The notes under the pieces were generated by a model that was given only the letters and a program-made list of their open reading frames with translations, searched no databases and had not been told where the DNA came from. DNA of 64,000 nt, taken from the NCBI RefSeq assembly GCF_003350475.1, contig NZ_QQAV01000012.1, positions 94,524-158,523 of the forward strand, written 5' to 3'. Source of the stretch: Pseudacidovorax intermedius (lineage in GTDB: Bacteria > Pseudomonadota > Gammaproteobacteria > Burkholderiales > Burkholderiaceae_C). The first letter of the stretch is position 1; each line of letters begins with the position of its first letter. Below are positions 41,366-49,300 of this stretch, piece after piece. The translations under genes and the position numbers were made by a program.

Positions 41366-41457
41366 AGGATCTCGGCCGGATCGGCCAGCACATCGACAAA
41401 GTCGCGAAGCCGGGCAGCGTGACACAATCATGCTACAGACCATCGGAGCGCCCTCCC

Positions 41458-41742
41458 ATGTCCACCACCACCATCCGCCTTGAAGAACAGCTGAAAGCAC
41501 GCATCGCACAGGCTGCAGCGCGCGCCGGCAAATCGCCGCACGCCTTCATCCTCGACGCGCTGGCAAACACCGTCGAACACGACGAGATCGATGCCGAAAT
41601 GCACCGCATCGCCGAAGAGCGTTGGGCGAAGGTTCAGCGCACGGGGGCAACGGTGCCCTGGTCGGAAGCCAAGGCCTACATCCAGGCACGGGCCGCCGGG
41701 CAGAAGGCTGCTCGCCCGTCCACCCGCAAGACGCAACGCTGA
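41458..41742 (+). CDS. Ribbon-helix-helix antitoxin (CopG/ParD-like)
   Basis: A 94-residue protein with an N-terminal ribbon-helix-helix (STTTIRLEEQLKARIAQAAARAGKSPHAFILDALANTV) and a C-terminal toxin-binding-type helix (DEIDAEMHRIAEERWAKV...VPWSEAKAYIQARAAG) with a basic tail. The start is the ATG at 41458. The next gene encodes a ParE/RelE-type toxin on the same strand, the classical order for this module, so it is expected to bind its own promoter just upstream. Confidence 0.85.
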   Translation: MSTTTIRLEEQLKARIAQAAARAGKSPHAFILDALANTVEHDEIDAEMHRIAEERWAKVQRTGATVPWSEAKAYIQARAAGQKAARPSTRKTQR

Positions 41743-41750
41743 AAGTCGCC

Positions 41751-42044
41751 GTGACCCGCATCGAACTGGCGCCCGAGGTGCTGGACGATCTGGAGCGTTT
41801 CGTCGAACACCTCGAGCAGCACAGCGCTGACGGACCACTTGAGCGGATGCAGGAGATCCTCGAAGCCTTCGACGTCCTCGCACACAGCCCAGCCATTGGC
41901 CGTCCGGTCAAGGACGGCAAGCGTGAACTCGTGATCGGCAAGGGCAGCCAAGGGTATGTCGCGCTGTACCGGTACGTCGCCTCCGTCGACACCATCTTCG
42001 TCCTTGCGCTGCGGGCCCAACGGGAGTCCGGGTTCAAGCATTGA
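41751..42044 (+). CDS. ParE/RelE-family toxin
   Basis: A 97-residue toxin-fold protein: TRIELAPEVLDDLERFVEHLEQHSADGPLERMQEILEAFDVLAHSPAIGRPVKDGKRELVIGKGSQGYVALYRYVASVDTIFVLALRAQRESGFKH, with the characteristic P-I-G-R-P and GYVALYRY strand and C-terminal ALRAQRE. The GTG at 41751 lies 8 bp after the antitoxin stop; a CTG at 41739 is the only other nearby candidate. Whether it inhibits gyrase (ParE) or cleaves mRNA (RelE) cannot be told from sequence. Confidence 0.85.
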   Translation: MTRIELAPEVLDDLERFVEHLEQHSADGPLERMQEILEAFDVLAHSPAIGRPVKDGKRELVIGKGSQGYVALYRYVASVDTIFVLALRAQRESGFKH

Positions 42045-42084
42045 GAAAGACGCTCACACTTTGGCACCCGTGCCCGCGCGCCAG

Positions 42085-42537
42085 TCAGCCCGATCGGGCG
42101 CTGCGCCGCCCGCGCCACAGATGCCAGGGCAGGGCCGCGGTGACGGCAAGGCCCAGCGCGACATGGGCGACATGCACGCCGTCGCGCCATTCCTCCGCGC
42201 CGTAGAGCAGTGCCAGCGCCGTCAGCGCCGCCGCCGCGAACAGGCCCAGGGCGCAGGCCCCGGCAACGCGGTTGCGCCGCGCCTTCCAGGCCACCACCAC
42301 GTGATGCGGCAACACGCTGCCCAGCGCCACCAGACTGAGCGCACCCGTGAGGCCATGCACGATCCACCATGCCGTGAGCTGCGGCGGCAGCCGGTGCCAT
42401 GCATCCAGCAGCAGGAACCAGCCCGTGCCCGAGACGGCGCACAGGCCGAGCACCGCGTACAGGCTGCGTCGCTGCCAGCGGGGCAGGCGGCCGATGCGGC
42501 TGGCATGCGGCCGGCCGTGCCGCGTCACAGCACCCAT
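42085..42537 (-). CDS. Small four-helix membrane protein in the flavin operon
   Basis: A 150-residue inner-membrane protein with about four hydrophobic helices (27-46, 58-79, 93-112, 123-143) and several histidines near membrane borders (AWHRLPP, IVHGLTG, LPHHVVVAWKARR, GVHVAHVALG, LPWHLWRGRR), a spacing seen in cytochrome b-type or DUF4405-like haem proteins. Haem or flavin electron transfer is therefore plausible but not shown. Its start overlaps the end of apbE by 13 bp, so it is the last gene of the operon. Confidence 0.65.
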   Translation of the reverse strand: MGAVTRHGRPHASRIGRLPRWQRRSLYAVLGLCAVSGTGWFLLLDAWHRLPPQLTAWWIVHGLTGALSLVALGSVLPHHVVVAWKARRNRVAGACALGLFAAAALTALALLYGAEEWRDGVHVAHVALGLAVTAALPWHLWRGRRSARSG

Positions 42538-43376
42538 CCTTGCGCGCCGAAGGCCGCCAGGCAGTCGCGGGCCTTGGCGCCGCCCAGCGCCAGCACCTTG
42601 GTCAGGCCATCGGCCAGCGCGCAGGTGGGCGCCACGACGGTGTAGCTGGCGCCGCCGGCCAGCGCCCGCCCGCTGCGCGGGTCGACGATGGCGGACCGCT
42701 GTGGCTGGGCCTGAAGGCGCGCGCCGGCACCCGGCGCCGAGGTGGCGACCGCGCCATCGGCCAGGTCCCCCAGGTGCCTCAGCCGGCCCGGCGCTGACGG
42801 ATCACGCACATGGATGGGCTGGGGCACCGGGCCCAGCACACGCAGGTCGCCGCCTGCGTTGACCCGGCCCTGGTGGATGCCCGCCGCGCGCAGCGCCGCC
42901 ACGGCGCGATCCACGGCATGGCCCTTGGCGATGCCGCCCAGGTCGAGGCGCACCGGCGCGCCCACCCGCACCCGCGAGGCAGGCAGGAGTTGCAGGACGC
43001 CCTGGCTGGCCCCCGGCCGGCCCGCATCCGCCGCACAGTCGAAAAGCCCCGCGGACGCCTGGTGGAGGCGAGCGGCCAGGGCCAGCACCTCCCAGGTCCA
43101 GGGGTCGATCGTCAGCACCGCGCCGGCCGGCGCCGCGGCGATGCGGCAGAGGTCCGAATCCGGCCGGTGCGGCGACATGCGGGCCTCCACGCGTTCGATG
43201 GCGGCATAGGCCGCCTCCACAGCGCCGAGCACCTCGGCGGCCGACATGCCGGCCGCCGGCTCGGCCATGACTTCGACATAGGTGCCCATCGCCGGCCGGC
43301 AGCGGCGGACAGGGGCCACAGCCGGCACCGGCACGGCCGCGCCATGGCGACCTGCACGACGCGATGGGGCGCGCAC
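42525..43376 (-). CDS. apbE: FAD:protein FMN transferase
   Basis: Attaches FMN covalently to threonine in target proteins, using FAD. Visible family features are RRCRPAMGTYVEV, ARMSPHRPDSDLCRI, LDLGGIAKGHAVDRAVAAL (the DxGGIAKG motif), GRVNAGGDLRVLG, and ASYTVVAPTCALADGLTKVLALGG. The start is uncertain: GTG at 43376 (283 residues) lies 10 bp after the FMN-binding gene, while the next Met is at 43289 inside the conserved region. The gene just upstream encodes a protein with a flavinylation motif, so that protein is its likely target. Confidence 0.88.
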   Translation of the reverse strand: MRAPSRRAGRHGAAVPVPAVAPVRRCRPAMGTYVEVMAEPAAGMSAAEVLGAVEAAYAAIERVEARMSPHRPDSDLCRIAAAPAGAVLTIDPWTWEVLALAARLHQASAGLFDCAADAGRPGASQGVLQLLPASRVRVGAPVRLDLGGIAKGHAVDRAVAALRAAGIHQGRVNAGGDLRVLGPVPQPIHVRDPSAPGRLRHLGDLADGAVATSAPGAGARLQAQPQRSAIVDPRSGRALAGGASYTVVAPTCALADGLTKVLALGGAKARDCLAAFGAQGWVL

Positions 43377-43386
43377 TGCCTGGGCG

Positions 43387-43941
43387 TCAGCGGCCACGCA
43401 GCACCAGCCCATACACCGCCAGCACGCGCTTGACGCCATCGGTGAGGTGCTTGGCCGACAGCGTGGCCCCGGAGATGTTCTCCACGTCCTTGCCGAGCTT
43501 GAGCGGGGCAGCGCCATCCTTGCCCTCGAACTGGTGCAGCCACTGCGGCTCGGCCACCTCGTAGCCGTAGGACTCGTGGTACTCCAGCACCTCCACGCGG
43601 CGCACGCGGCCCTGGCCGTCCAGCGCTACGGCGTAGGTGATCATCTCGTGCTTGCCCACCACCTCGTCCACCACGAACCAGCCGCCATCGGCCGCCTTCC
43701 AGATGCGGCTGCCCTGGAAGGGATGGGCCACGGACGAGGCCGCGCGCACCTCGTCCTGCTGGGCGGGCGTAAGCACCACCGGAAAGGCCGCCAGCGACTG
43801 GCTGCCGAACAGGTCGCGCTGGGCTTGCTCGACCGACACATAGATGCGTGCCGCCGCGTAGACGGGCGCCGTGGGCGCCAGCGCCGCGCCCAGCGCGGCC
43901 AGCGGCAGCAGCGCGGCCGGCTTCCATTGCATGCGCGTCAT
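43387..43941 (-). CDS. FMN-binding domain protein, probable target of ApbE
   Basis: A 184-residue exported protein with a signal peptide (AALLPLAALGAALAPTAPVYA|AA) and an FMN_bind domain: GWFVVDEVVGKHEMITYAVALDGQGRVRRVEVLEYHESYGYEVAEPQWLHQFEGKD and the flavinylation motif ENISGATLSAKH, whose Thr (about residue 162) should carry FMN. It acts as a periplasmic electron carrier (family knowledge). The start overlaps the stop of the outer-membrane protein gene (TAATG) and is followed by apbE. Confidence 0.88.
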   Translation of the reverse strand: MTRMQWKPAALLPLAALGAALAPTAPVYAAARIYVSVEQAQRDLFGSQSLAAFPVVLTPAQQDEVRAASSVAHPFQGSRIWKAADGGWFVVDEVVGKHEMITYAVALDGQGRVRRVEVLEYHESYGYEVAEPQWLHQFEGKDGAAPLKLGKDVENISGATLSAKHLTDGVKRVLAVYGLVLRGR

Positions 43942-44858
43942 TACAGCGGGATCCCCAGCTTCACGACCACCTGGTTGCGGCCGTGGTTGTCCCACACCTT
44001 GCCCAGCGAGCAATCGGCGGTTCCATCGGCATAGCAGTGGCCGCCGATCTGGTAGCGCCAGGCGGCCGTGACCCACCAGTTGCGCTCGGCGTAGTGGATG
44101 TTGGGGCCGATGAAATTGGCCGTCTGCGTGTGCTTGTTGAAGTGGTAGCCGTCGTGGTCGGTGTGGAAGCGACCTTCCACGCCGGCCGTCCACTTGGGCG
44201 CGAAGCGGTAGCTGGCGCCGTACAGCAGGTCCGCCATCGAGTTCTTGATGATGCCGGCCGGGTCGTACTTCTCCTTCTCGATCTCCACCAGCAGGTTGGC
44301 CGCGAGCACCAGCCGGTCGTCGAGGAAGTTGGACTGCGCGATCAGGCGGAACTCGAGCTCGTCCTCCAGCTTGCCCCAGGTGGGCTCCACGTACAGGCCG
44401 ATGCCGACGGGCGCGGTGACCGGGTTGGTGATGCGCCAGATGCCTTCGATGGAGGCACCGTCGAAGCGGCGGTAACTGTAGGGATCGCTGGTGTTGGCCG
44501 TGCTGGGCACACCGAAACCTGCCGTACAGGGCGTGCGGTCGCACACCTCGGGACTGATGTAGTTGTTGTGCGCGCTGATCGACGCGGCATTCAGGTAGCC
44601 GCCGATCTGCAGGTCGTTGGTGACGCCGTACTCCAGCTCTGAGCGGTACAGGCCGAAGTCGTAGCGGCCGGCGGCCTGGCCGTGGGTCACGTCCACCTTC
44701 TGCTCGAATTCCGCCGTGCCCTTGGGCTGCAGGTCCAGCGTGTAGACCCAGCCGAAGGCGCCCTCGCCGGCCTGTGCGGGCATGCCCGCCATCGCTGCAG
44801 CACCGATTGCGCATGCAGCCGCTGCCCTTTTGATTCGCTTGAACGCTCCCACGAACAA
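43941..44858 (-). CDS. Outer-membrane beta-barrel protein of the flavin operon
   Basis: A 305-residue protein with a signal peptide (AAAACAIGAAAMAGMPAQA|GE) and alternating beta-strand pattern throughout: FEQKVDVTHGQAAGRYDFGLYRSELEYGVTNDLQIGGYLNAASIS, GIGLYVEPTWGKLEDELEFRLIAQSNFLDDRLVLAANLLVEIE, LLYGASYRFAPKWTAGVEGRFHTDHDGY, ending QVVVKLGIPL. It resembles the DUF6662-type transporter-like barrels found with FMN-binding proteins. One extracellular-type loop has a Cys pair (CDRTPC). It is the first gene of the operon and has a Fur-box-like sequence just upstream. Confidence 0.75.
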   Translation of the reverse strand: MFVGAFKRIKRAAAACAIGAAAMAGMPAQAGEGAFGWVYTLDLQPKGTAEFEQKVDVTHGQAAGRYDFGLYRSELEYGVTNDLQIGGYLNAASISAHNNYISPEVCDRTPCTAGFGVPSTANTSDPYSYRRFDGASIEGIWRITNPVTAPVGIGLYVEPTWGKLEDELEFRLIAQSNFLDDRLVLAANLLVEIEKEKYDPAGIIKNSMADLLYGASYRFAPKWTAGVEGRFHTDHDGYHFNKHTQTANFIGPNIHYAERNWWVTAAWRYQIGGHCYADGTADCSLGKVWDNHGRNQVVVKLGIPL

Positions 44859-44880
44859 CCTCCCGTCAGAGATGAGAAAA

Positions 44881-44899
44881 GAGAATGCGAGTGATTCTC
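44881..44899. promoter_or_regulatory. Fur-box-like palindrome upstream of the flavin operon
   Basis: GAGAATGCGAGTGATTCTC is a 19-bp sequence with 6-bp perfect arms (GAGAAT/ATTCTC) that matches 13 of 19 positions of the Fur consensus GATAATGATAATCATTATC. It lies 23 bp upstream of the outer-membrane gene start, where binding would repress the operon when iron is plentiful. Iron control is inferred from the motif. Confidence 0.6.
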
Positions 44900-45018
44900 G
44901 AAAACATCACTGACGGAGAACTGAGCGGAAAAAAGCGGCGCGGCAACGGCAGCCATCCGCCCTTGCCCGCTGCCGGGCACAAGCGCTTTGCTGCACCCGC
45001 AACCGGCGCCTGCTTCGG

Positions 45019-45915
45019 CTATCCGGCCGCGGCGAGGAAAGGCATCACGCGCGCCAGCAGCGCCTCGGGGGCCTCTTCGGCGATGTAGTGGCCGCAGGGC
45101 AGCGGGCCGCCCTGCACATCCGCCGCCACACGCTGCCATTCGGCCAGGGGCTGGAAGCAGCGGTGCACCACGCCCTCCTCGCCCCACAGCGCCAGCAGCG
45201 GCATCGTGAGTTGGCGGCCGGCCTCGCGGTCGGCGCGGTCGTGCTGCAGGTCGATGGTGGCGGCCGCGCGGTAGTCCTCGCAGGTGGCGTGCGCGGCACC
45301 GGGCAGCGCGATGCAGCGCTGGTACTCGGCCAAGGCGCGGGGGTCGAAGGGAGCCAGGCCGGCGCTGCGCTTGCCCATCAGGTCGGTGATGTAGCGCGCC
45401 GGGTCGGCCTCGATCAGCCGCTCGGGCAGCGGCGCCGGCTGGATCAGGAAGAACCAGTGCCAGTAGGCGCGCGCGAAGGCCTCATTCGTCTGCTCGTACA
45501 TGGCGAGCGTGGGCGCGATGTCCAGCGTCACCAGGCGGCGCACGGCCTGCGGATGGTCCATGGCCAGCCGGTGGGCCACGCGGGCACCGCGGTCATGCGC
45601 GAGGAGGAGGAAGCGGTCGAAGCCCAGCGTGCGCATCAGCGTCACCTGGTCCTGCGCCATGGCGCGCTTGGCGTAGTTGGCGTGGTCGGGCAGACCGGCG
45701 GGCTTGGAGGAGTCGCCATAGCCGCGGATGTCTGCCGCGACGAGGGTGTAGTGCTGCGCCAACGTGGGCGCCACCTTGTGCCAGATGGCGCGGGTTTGCG
45801 GATGGCCGTGCAGCAGCAGCAGCGGCGGGCCGGAGCCGCCGATGGTGGCGGCGATCTCGATGCCGTCGCCGACGTCGACGCGGCGTTCTTCGAATCCGGG
45901 AAAGAGCGGGGTCAT
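45019..45915 (-). CDS. Haloacetate dehalogenase-like alpha/beta hydrolase
   Basis: A 298-residue alpha/beta hydrolase matching fluoroacetate dehalogenase-type enzymes: LLLLHGHPQTRAIWHKVAP (oxyanion region), DIRGYGDSSKP, the nucleophile Asp in LLLAHDRGARVAHRLA with two neighbouring arginines that bind carboxylate, HWFFLIQPAPLPERLI with the halide-binding His-Trp pair, and the C-terminal His in LPCGHYIAEEAPE. An aspartate rather than serine nucleophile is what separates it from esterases. The ATG is preceded by TAGGAGAC. Epoxide hydrolase is the main alternative. Confidence 0.82.
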   Translation of the reverse strand: MTPLFPGFEERRVDVGDGIEIAATIGGSGPPLLLLHGHPQTRAIWHKVAPTLAQHYTLVAADIRGYGDSSKPAGLPDHANYAKRAMAQDQVTLMRTLGFDRFLLLAHDRGARVAHRLAMDHPQAVRRLVTLDIAPTLAMYEQTNEAFARAYWHWFFLIQPAPLPERLIEADPARYITDLMGKRSAGLAPFDPRALAEYQRCIALPGAAHATCEDYRAAATIDLQHDRADREAGRQLTMPLLALWGEEGVVHRCFQPLAEWQRVAADVQGGPLPCGHYIAEEAPEALLARVMPFLAAAG

Positions 45916-45975
45916 GCAGGGGTCTCCTAGGGACAGCCCTGCATGGTAGGCGCGCGCCCCGCGGCGCGCAGCGGG

Positions 45976-46191
45976 TCAGCGGTAGCGCGGGTCGTTGGGG
46001 CGCGCGTCGTAGCGGTTGGGTACGCCATCGCCATCGCGGTCACGGTCGTAGCGGTTGGGCATGCCGTCGCGGTCCCGGTCTCGGTAGGCGCCCGGTGGCG
46101 GCCCCGAGGGCGGGGGCGGAGGAGGCGCGACGATGCAGCCGGTCAGGGTGACGGCCAGCAGGCCGAGCAGCAGGGGTGTCTTGATCTTCAT
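45976..46191 (-). CDS. Small lipoprotein with Asp-rich calcium-binding-type repeats
   Basis: A 71-residue lipoprotein: signal MKIKTPLLLGLLAVTLTGC (lipobox LTGC), a run of prolines (APPPPPPSGPPPG) and two or three copies of DRDRDGxPNRYD, the aspartate spacing of thrombospondin-type-3-like calcium-binding loops. The start follows AAGGAGCC. Small proteins of this kind are common in Burkholderiales; function is unknown. Confidence 0.82.
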   Translation of the reverse strand: MKIKTPLLLGLLAVTLTGCIVAPPPPPPSGPPPGAYRDRDRDGMPNRYDRDRDGDGVPNRYDARPNDPRYR

Positions 46192-46282
46192 GGGGAGGCT
46201 CCTTGCGGCGATGCCGCTGGCGGCAGCCTGCCGCCGAGCCCCCAGCCGGTCTGTCGGACGCCGCCGCCCGCGCCCGGCTGAC

Positions 46283-47059
46283 TCAGGCCGACGCGCCGCG
46301 GGCCTGCGCCGTCTCGAGCAGCGCAGCAAGCGCTGGCGGCAGGCCCTGGTGCGGCTTGGCCGGCGGTGGCGCCATGCTGCCGCGTCGGGCCGTGCCCGGC
46401 TGCAGGCCATGCAGCATCTCGGCCTGCCGCACGGCGCTGGAGACACCGTCGACCACCGGCACCGGCAGCCGTCCAGCCAACTGGCGCGCCAGCCCGGCCA
46501 GCGGCGCGCCGGCCAGGATCAGCACATCGGCGCCGTCCTCGGCCACGGCCCGCTCACACAGGGCGAGCAGCGCTTCGGTGTGGTCTTCCTGGATGCCGTC
46601 GATGCGCGCCAGCGGCCGGTCGAGCGCGCGGATGCTCGCCAGTCGGCCTTCCAGCCCGTTGGCCTGCACCACCTCGCGGTACCAGGCCTGGATGCGCTGC
46701 GAGATGGCGATGATCGAGAAGCGCGGCCCCAGCAGGCACGCACTCGCCAGGGCCGATTCGGTGAGGCCCAGCACCGGCATGGGCAGCACCTCGCGCAGGG
46801 CCGCGAGGCCCGGGTCGCCGAAGGCGGCCACGATCACCGCGTCGTGGCCCGCCGCATGCTCGGCTGCGACGTTGGCCGCCGCATAGGCGCCCACCATGGC
46901 CTCGAAGCGGGTCTCGATGTAGGCCACGCCGAAAGGCGCGGTACGCAGCGTGAGTTCGGTGCCGGGGCTGGCGCTGCGCGCCGCCTCGCTGCCGATGAGG
47001 GCCGTGACGCTGTCGGAGATGTTGGGGTTGATGACGAGGATGCGCATGGGGCCGATCAT
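46283..47059 (-). CDS. Asp/Glu/hydantoin racemase family protein without the usual catalytic cysteines
   Basis: A 258-residue protein of the Asp/Glu/hydantoin racemase superfamily: MRILVINPNISDSVT at the N terminus, VIVAAFGDPGLAAL, LGPRFSIIAISQRIQAWY, VLILAGAPLAGLARQL, PVPVVDGVSSAVRQAE. In hydantoin and aspartate racemases the two catalytic cysteines lie in the positions equivalent to VIVAA-FGDPG and LILAG-APLAG, which here hold Ala/Gly. The start at 47059 overlaps the hydantoinase stop (ATGA); the ATG at 47047 would match the family N terminus. Context suggests a role with hydantoin-type rings. Confidence 0.78.
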   Translation of the reverse strand: MIGPMRILVINPNISDSVTALIGSEAARSASPGTELTLRTAPFGVAYIETRFEAMVGAYAAANVAAEHAAGHDAVIVAAFGDPGLAALREVLPMPVLGLTESALASACLLGPRFSIIAISQRIQAWYREVVQANGLEGRLASIRALDRPLARIDGIQEDHTEALLALCERAVAEDGADVLILAGAPLAGLARQLAGRLPVPVVDGVSSAVRQAEMLHGLQPGTARRGSMAPPPAKPHQGLPPALAALLETAQARGASA

Positions 47060-48474
47060 CCCCGGCGGCGCGGCACCAGCGTGGGCGTGCCGCAGTGCAG
47101 GAAGCGCCCTGCGCCCTGGCGGCCGCTGAAGTCCTTGCCGTCCCAGACCACCTCGCCGCGCGACAGCGTCATGCCGGGCCAGGCCGTCAGGTGCATGCCT
47201 TCATAGGGCGTGTAGTCCACGTTGTGGTGCAGCTGGGCATTGGTCAGCACGAACTCGCGCTCGTCCCAGATCACGAGGTCGGCATCGGCGCCCACGGCCA
47301 GGCTGCCTTTGCGCGGATGCAGGCCGTAGGCCTTGGCCGGGTTCGTGGACGTGAGCTCGACGAACTTCTGCGGCGTGATGCGCCCCGCCATCACACCTTC
47401 GGACCACAGCAGCGCCATGCGCGTCTCGATGCCCGGGATGCCGTTGGGAATGTGACGGAAGCCCACTTCCTCGCCACCCGGCTTCTTGCCCTCCGTGCCG
47501 TCGAACTTGTAGGGCGCGTGGTCGGACGAGAACACGGTGAACAGGCCATCGGCCAGGCCGTTCCAGATCACCTGCTGGTTGCTCTTGTCCCGCGGCGGCG
47601 GGCTGCAGACGCACTTCGCGCCGTGGTAGCTGTCGTCGATGCCCAGGTCCTCGGCGGTGAGGAAGAGGTACTGCGGACAGGTCTCGGCGAAGACGTTCAG
47701 GCCGTGGGCGCGGGCCCAGCGGATCTGCTCGACCGCCTCGCGGCCGGAGACATGCACGATGAGGATGGGCACATCCACAAGCTCCGACAGCGCGATGGCG
47801 CGGTGCGTGGCCTCGCGCTCCACCAGCATGGGCCGCGCATGCGCATGCCAGCGCGGCGCGGTGCGGCCGGCGGCCTCCAGCCGCTTGCTGAGCCATTCGA
47901 TGCAGTCGGCGTTCTCGGCATGGATCATGGCCATGGCGCCGTGCTCGCGCGCCACGGACAGCACGTCCAGGATCTGCCCGTCGTCCAGCTTCAGGCTGTC
48001 GTAGGTCATGTAGATCTTGAACGAGGTGTAGCCCTTGCGGATCAGCGCCGGCAGTTCTTCTTCGAGCACCGTGGGCGTGGGATCGCTCACGATCAGGTGG
48101 AAGGCGTAGTCCACATGCGCTTTGCCTTCCGCGCGCTGGTGGTAATCGGCCACCGCGTCGCGCAGCGACTGGCCCTTGTGCTGCAGCGCGAAGGGAATGA
48201 CGGTGGTGGTGCCGCCGCAGGCCGCCGAGCGCGTGCCGGTGTCGAAGTCGTCGGCCATCACCACCGGCGGCGGCTCAGGCTGGTCGAGGTGGCAGTGCGC
48301 ATCGACGCCGCCGGGCGTCACATGGCGGCCGGCCGCGTCGATCTCGCGCGCCCCGGCCGGCAGGTGTTGGCCCAGCTGCACGATGCGGCCGTCCTTCACG
48401 GCGATGTCGCAGTCGAAGATATCGCTGGCCGTGACGGCGCGCGCGTTGCGGATGACGAGGTCGAAGGCGGACAT
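47056..48474 (-). CDS. Dihydropyrimidinase / hydantoinase family amidohydrolase
   Basis: A 472-residue cyclic amidohydrolase that opens dihydropyrimidine or hydantoin rings. The metal site is complete: GGVDAHCHLDQP (His-x-His), the carboxylated lysine in YTSFKIYMTYDSLKL, IHAEN, LIVHVSG and SSDHAPYKF. Length and sequence are typical of D-hydantoinase/dihydropyrimidinase. It overlaps the racemase-family gene by 4 bp and follows an SDR gene after 28 bp. The substrate could be hydantoin, dihydrouracil or another cyclic ureide; no carbamoylase gene is next to it. Confidence 0.9.
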   Translation of the reverse strand: MSAFDLVIRNARAVTASDIFDCDIAVKDGRIVQLGQHLPAGAREIDAAGRHVTPGGVDAHCHLDQPEPPPVVMADDFDTGTRSAACGGTTTVIPFALQHKGQSLRDAVADYHQRAEGKAHVDYAFHLIVSDPTPTVLEEELPALIRKGYTSFKIYMTYDSLKLDDGQILDVLSVAREHGAMAMIHAENADCIEWLSKRLEAAGRTAPRWHAHARPMLVEREATHRAIALSELVDVPILIVHVSGREAVEQIRWARAHGLNVFAETCPQYLFLTAEDLGIDDSYHGAKCVCSPPPRDKSNQQVIWNGLADGLFTVFSSDHAPYKFDGTEGKKPGGEEVGFRHIPNGIPGIETRMALLWSEGVMAGRITPQKFVELTSTNPAKAYGLHPRKGSLAVGADADLVIWDEREFVLTNAQLHHNVDYTPYEGMHLTAWPGMTLSRGEVVWDGKDFSGRQGAGRFLHCGTPTLVPRRRG

Positions 48475-48502
48475 GGGATTCGTGTTCAAGAAAAGAGAAA
48501 GG

Positions 48503-49300
48503 TCAGGCAGCCATCCAGCCGCCGTCGACCATGAGTTCGGCGCCGGTGATGAAGCGCGCCTCGGCGCTGGCCAGGAAGAGCACCGCCTCGGCCACGTCCT
48601 CGGGCCGGCCCAGGCGCGGCCAGGGCGTGCGGCGGATGGCACGCTCCATCACGACGGGGTCGAGGGCGCGGCCGCCCTGCCCCGTCTGGATCTTGCCGGG
48701 GGCCACGGCGTTGCAGGCGATCTGCTCGGCGGCATAGTCGGCGGCAACCTGCCGCGTCATGTAGCCGATGCCGGCCTTGGTCACGCCATAGCCCAGGTCG
48801 CCCGGCGCGGCGATCAGACCGTGCTGCGACGACAGGTTGACGATGCGCCCGCGCACCTCGTCGACCACGGGCTGCGTACGCATCTGCCGCACGGCGGCCC
48901 GGCTGGCGCGGAAGGCGCCGCCGAGGTTGATGTCGAGCAGGCGCTGCCAGTCGGCGTCTTCCAACTCGGCCAGCGGGCGGGCGTGGCGGATGCAGGCGTT
49001 GTTGACCAGCACGTCGAGCCGGCCCTGGCAGCGCACGGCTTCGGCCACGAGCGCATCGACCTGCTCGGTGCGGCTCACGTCGCAGTGCACGAAGCGGGCC
49101 TCGCCGCCTTCGGCCTCGATGGCCGCGAGCGTGGGCAAGCCGCCCTCGATGGGCTGCTCGGTGATGTCTGCCACGAGGACGAAGGCACCTTCGGCGGCGA
49201 GCCGTCGGGCGATGGCGCGGCCGATGCCGGAGGCGGCGCCGGTGACGATGCAGGACTTGCCGGCCATGCGGCGGGCGGACGTGGGCGTGATCTCAGACAT
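48503..49300 (-). CDS. Short-chain dehydrogenase/reductase
   Basis: A 265-residue classical SDR with cofactor motif IVTGAASGIGRAIARRL, DVSRTEQVDAL, LVNNACIRHARPL and the active-site set IVNLSSQHGLIAAPGDLGYGVTKAG (Ser, Tyr-x-x-x-Lys) and the usual VDGGW end. The start is ATG 49300, overlapping the epimerase gene by 8 bp, or ATG 49267, which gives a typical short N terminus. The substrate is unknown; the setting is a ring-opening catabolic operon. Confidence 0.88.
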   Translation of the reverse strand: MSEITPTSARRMAGKSCIVTGAASGIGRAIARRLAAEGAFVLVADITEQPIEGGLPTLAAIEAEGGEARFVHCDVSRTEQVDALVAEAVRCQGRLDVLVNNACIRHARPLAELEDADWQRLLDINLGGAFRASRAAVRQMRTQPVVDEVRGRIVNLSSQHGLIAAPGDLGYGVTKAGIGYMTRQVAADYAAEQIACNAVAPGKIQTGQGGRALDPVVMERAIRRTPWPRLGRPEDVAEAVLFLASAEARFITGAELMVDGGWMAA

